A DNA stretch of 6,138 nt. Source: Desulfobacterales bacterium. GTDB taxonomy: Bacteria; Desulfobacterota; DSM-4660; Desulfatiglandales; Desulfatiglandaceae. Below are positions 6,107-6,138 of this stretch, piece after piece (within the stretch, counting starts at the first letter, position 1; each line of letters starts with the position of its first letter). The notes under the pieces were generated by a model. That model saw only the letters and a program-made list of their open reading frames with translations, did not search any database and was not told the origin of the DNA. Both the position numbers and the translations under genes were made by a program. The stretch lies in contig JAKLQB010000638.1 in NCBI GenBank assembly GCA_022013615.1, forward strand, positions 1 to 6,138, read 5' to 3'.

Positions 6107-6138
6107 ATGACATTAAAGGAAAAGGTGGAAAATGCCCT
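6107..6138 (+). CDS. start of an unidentified gene, 3'-truncated by window edge
   Basis: An ATG at 6107 follows AAGGAGG (6095-6101) at a 5-base spacing, a near-ideal ribosome binding site, and opens a frame reading MTLKEKVENA before the window ends. The site quality makes a real gene very likely. Ten residues are too few for identification. The opening is like that of small NifU-like Fe-S scaffold proteins, which often begin KEKVE.AL, but many short proteins share it, so I assign no function. It lies 114 bp beyond the SPL stop and could be a separate transcription unit. Confidence 0.6.
   Translation, partial: MTLKEKVENA

Noticed and set aside
6107..6138. Naming the last gene nifU-like
   Set aside because: Only ten residues are visible; the resemblance to the opening of small NifU-like proteins is suggestive but not enough for a call.
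1..6138. tRNA, rRNA, CRISPR array, insertion sequence or attachment site
   Set aside because: I found no cloverleaf-like segments, spaced repeats, transposase motifs or terminal inverted repeats; genes fill nearly all of the window.

Overview
The window looks like chromosomal DNA of a Gram-negative anaerobe, most likely a sulfate-reducing or related Desulfobacterota (deltaproteobacterial) organism. The reasons are moderate GC with many A-tracts, strong AGGAGG-type ribosome binding sites, a FadH-like Fe-S flavin oxidoreductase, a short SixA-like phosphatase with QHG in place of RHG, and a ParB-like gene directly in front of a spore-photoproduct-lyase-like radical SAM gene. This placement comes from recalled family patterns, not from a search.

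Layout: (1) Bases 3-794 hold the 3' part of a dTDP-4-dehydrorhamnose reductase gene (rfbD/rmlD); its N-terminal NAD(P)-binding loop lies before the window. (2) Bases 814-1221 encode a small membrane-anchored J-domain protein with a DUF1232/YkvA-like hydrophobic N-terminus. (3) Bases 1218-3134 on the minus strand encode a 638-residue old-yellow-enzyme-type NADH:flavin oxidoreductase of the 2,4-dienoyl-CoA reductase/trimethylamine dehydrogenase architecture. Its stop codon overlaps the stop of the J-domain gene. (4) Bases 3135-3410 are a divergent regulatory region with a good minus-strand promoter, a weaker plus-strand promoter, and a 7-bp repeat just before a strong ribosome binding site.

(5) Bases 3411-5992 form an apparent plus-strand operon. 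It contains a SixA-like histidine phosphatase, a ParB-like protein whose reading frame is broken at a run of eight A, and an SPL-family radical SAM protein. The SPL gene starts in a TGATG overlap with the end of the ParB-like gene. (6) After a 114-bp AT-rich gap containing a 15-bp palindrome, a new gene starts at 6107 behind a near-perfect ribosome binding site and leaves the window after about ten codons.

The most interesting part is the ParB-like/SPL pair. The ParB-like protein has the N-terminal fold used by ParB proteins to bind CTP and a distinctive C-terminal region. The SPL homologue keeps the CX3CX2C cluster motif but, by eye, lacks the cysteine that donates hydrogen in Bacillus SplB. 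It may therefore do something other than classical spore photoproduct repair. The broken frame could be a sequencing or assembly error, a real mutation, phase variation, or programmed -1 frameshifting on A_AAA_AAA; the sequence alone does not decide.
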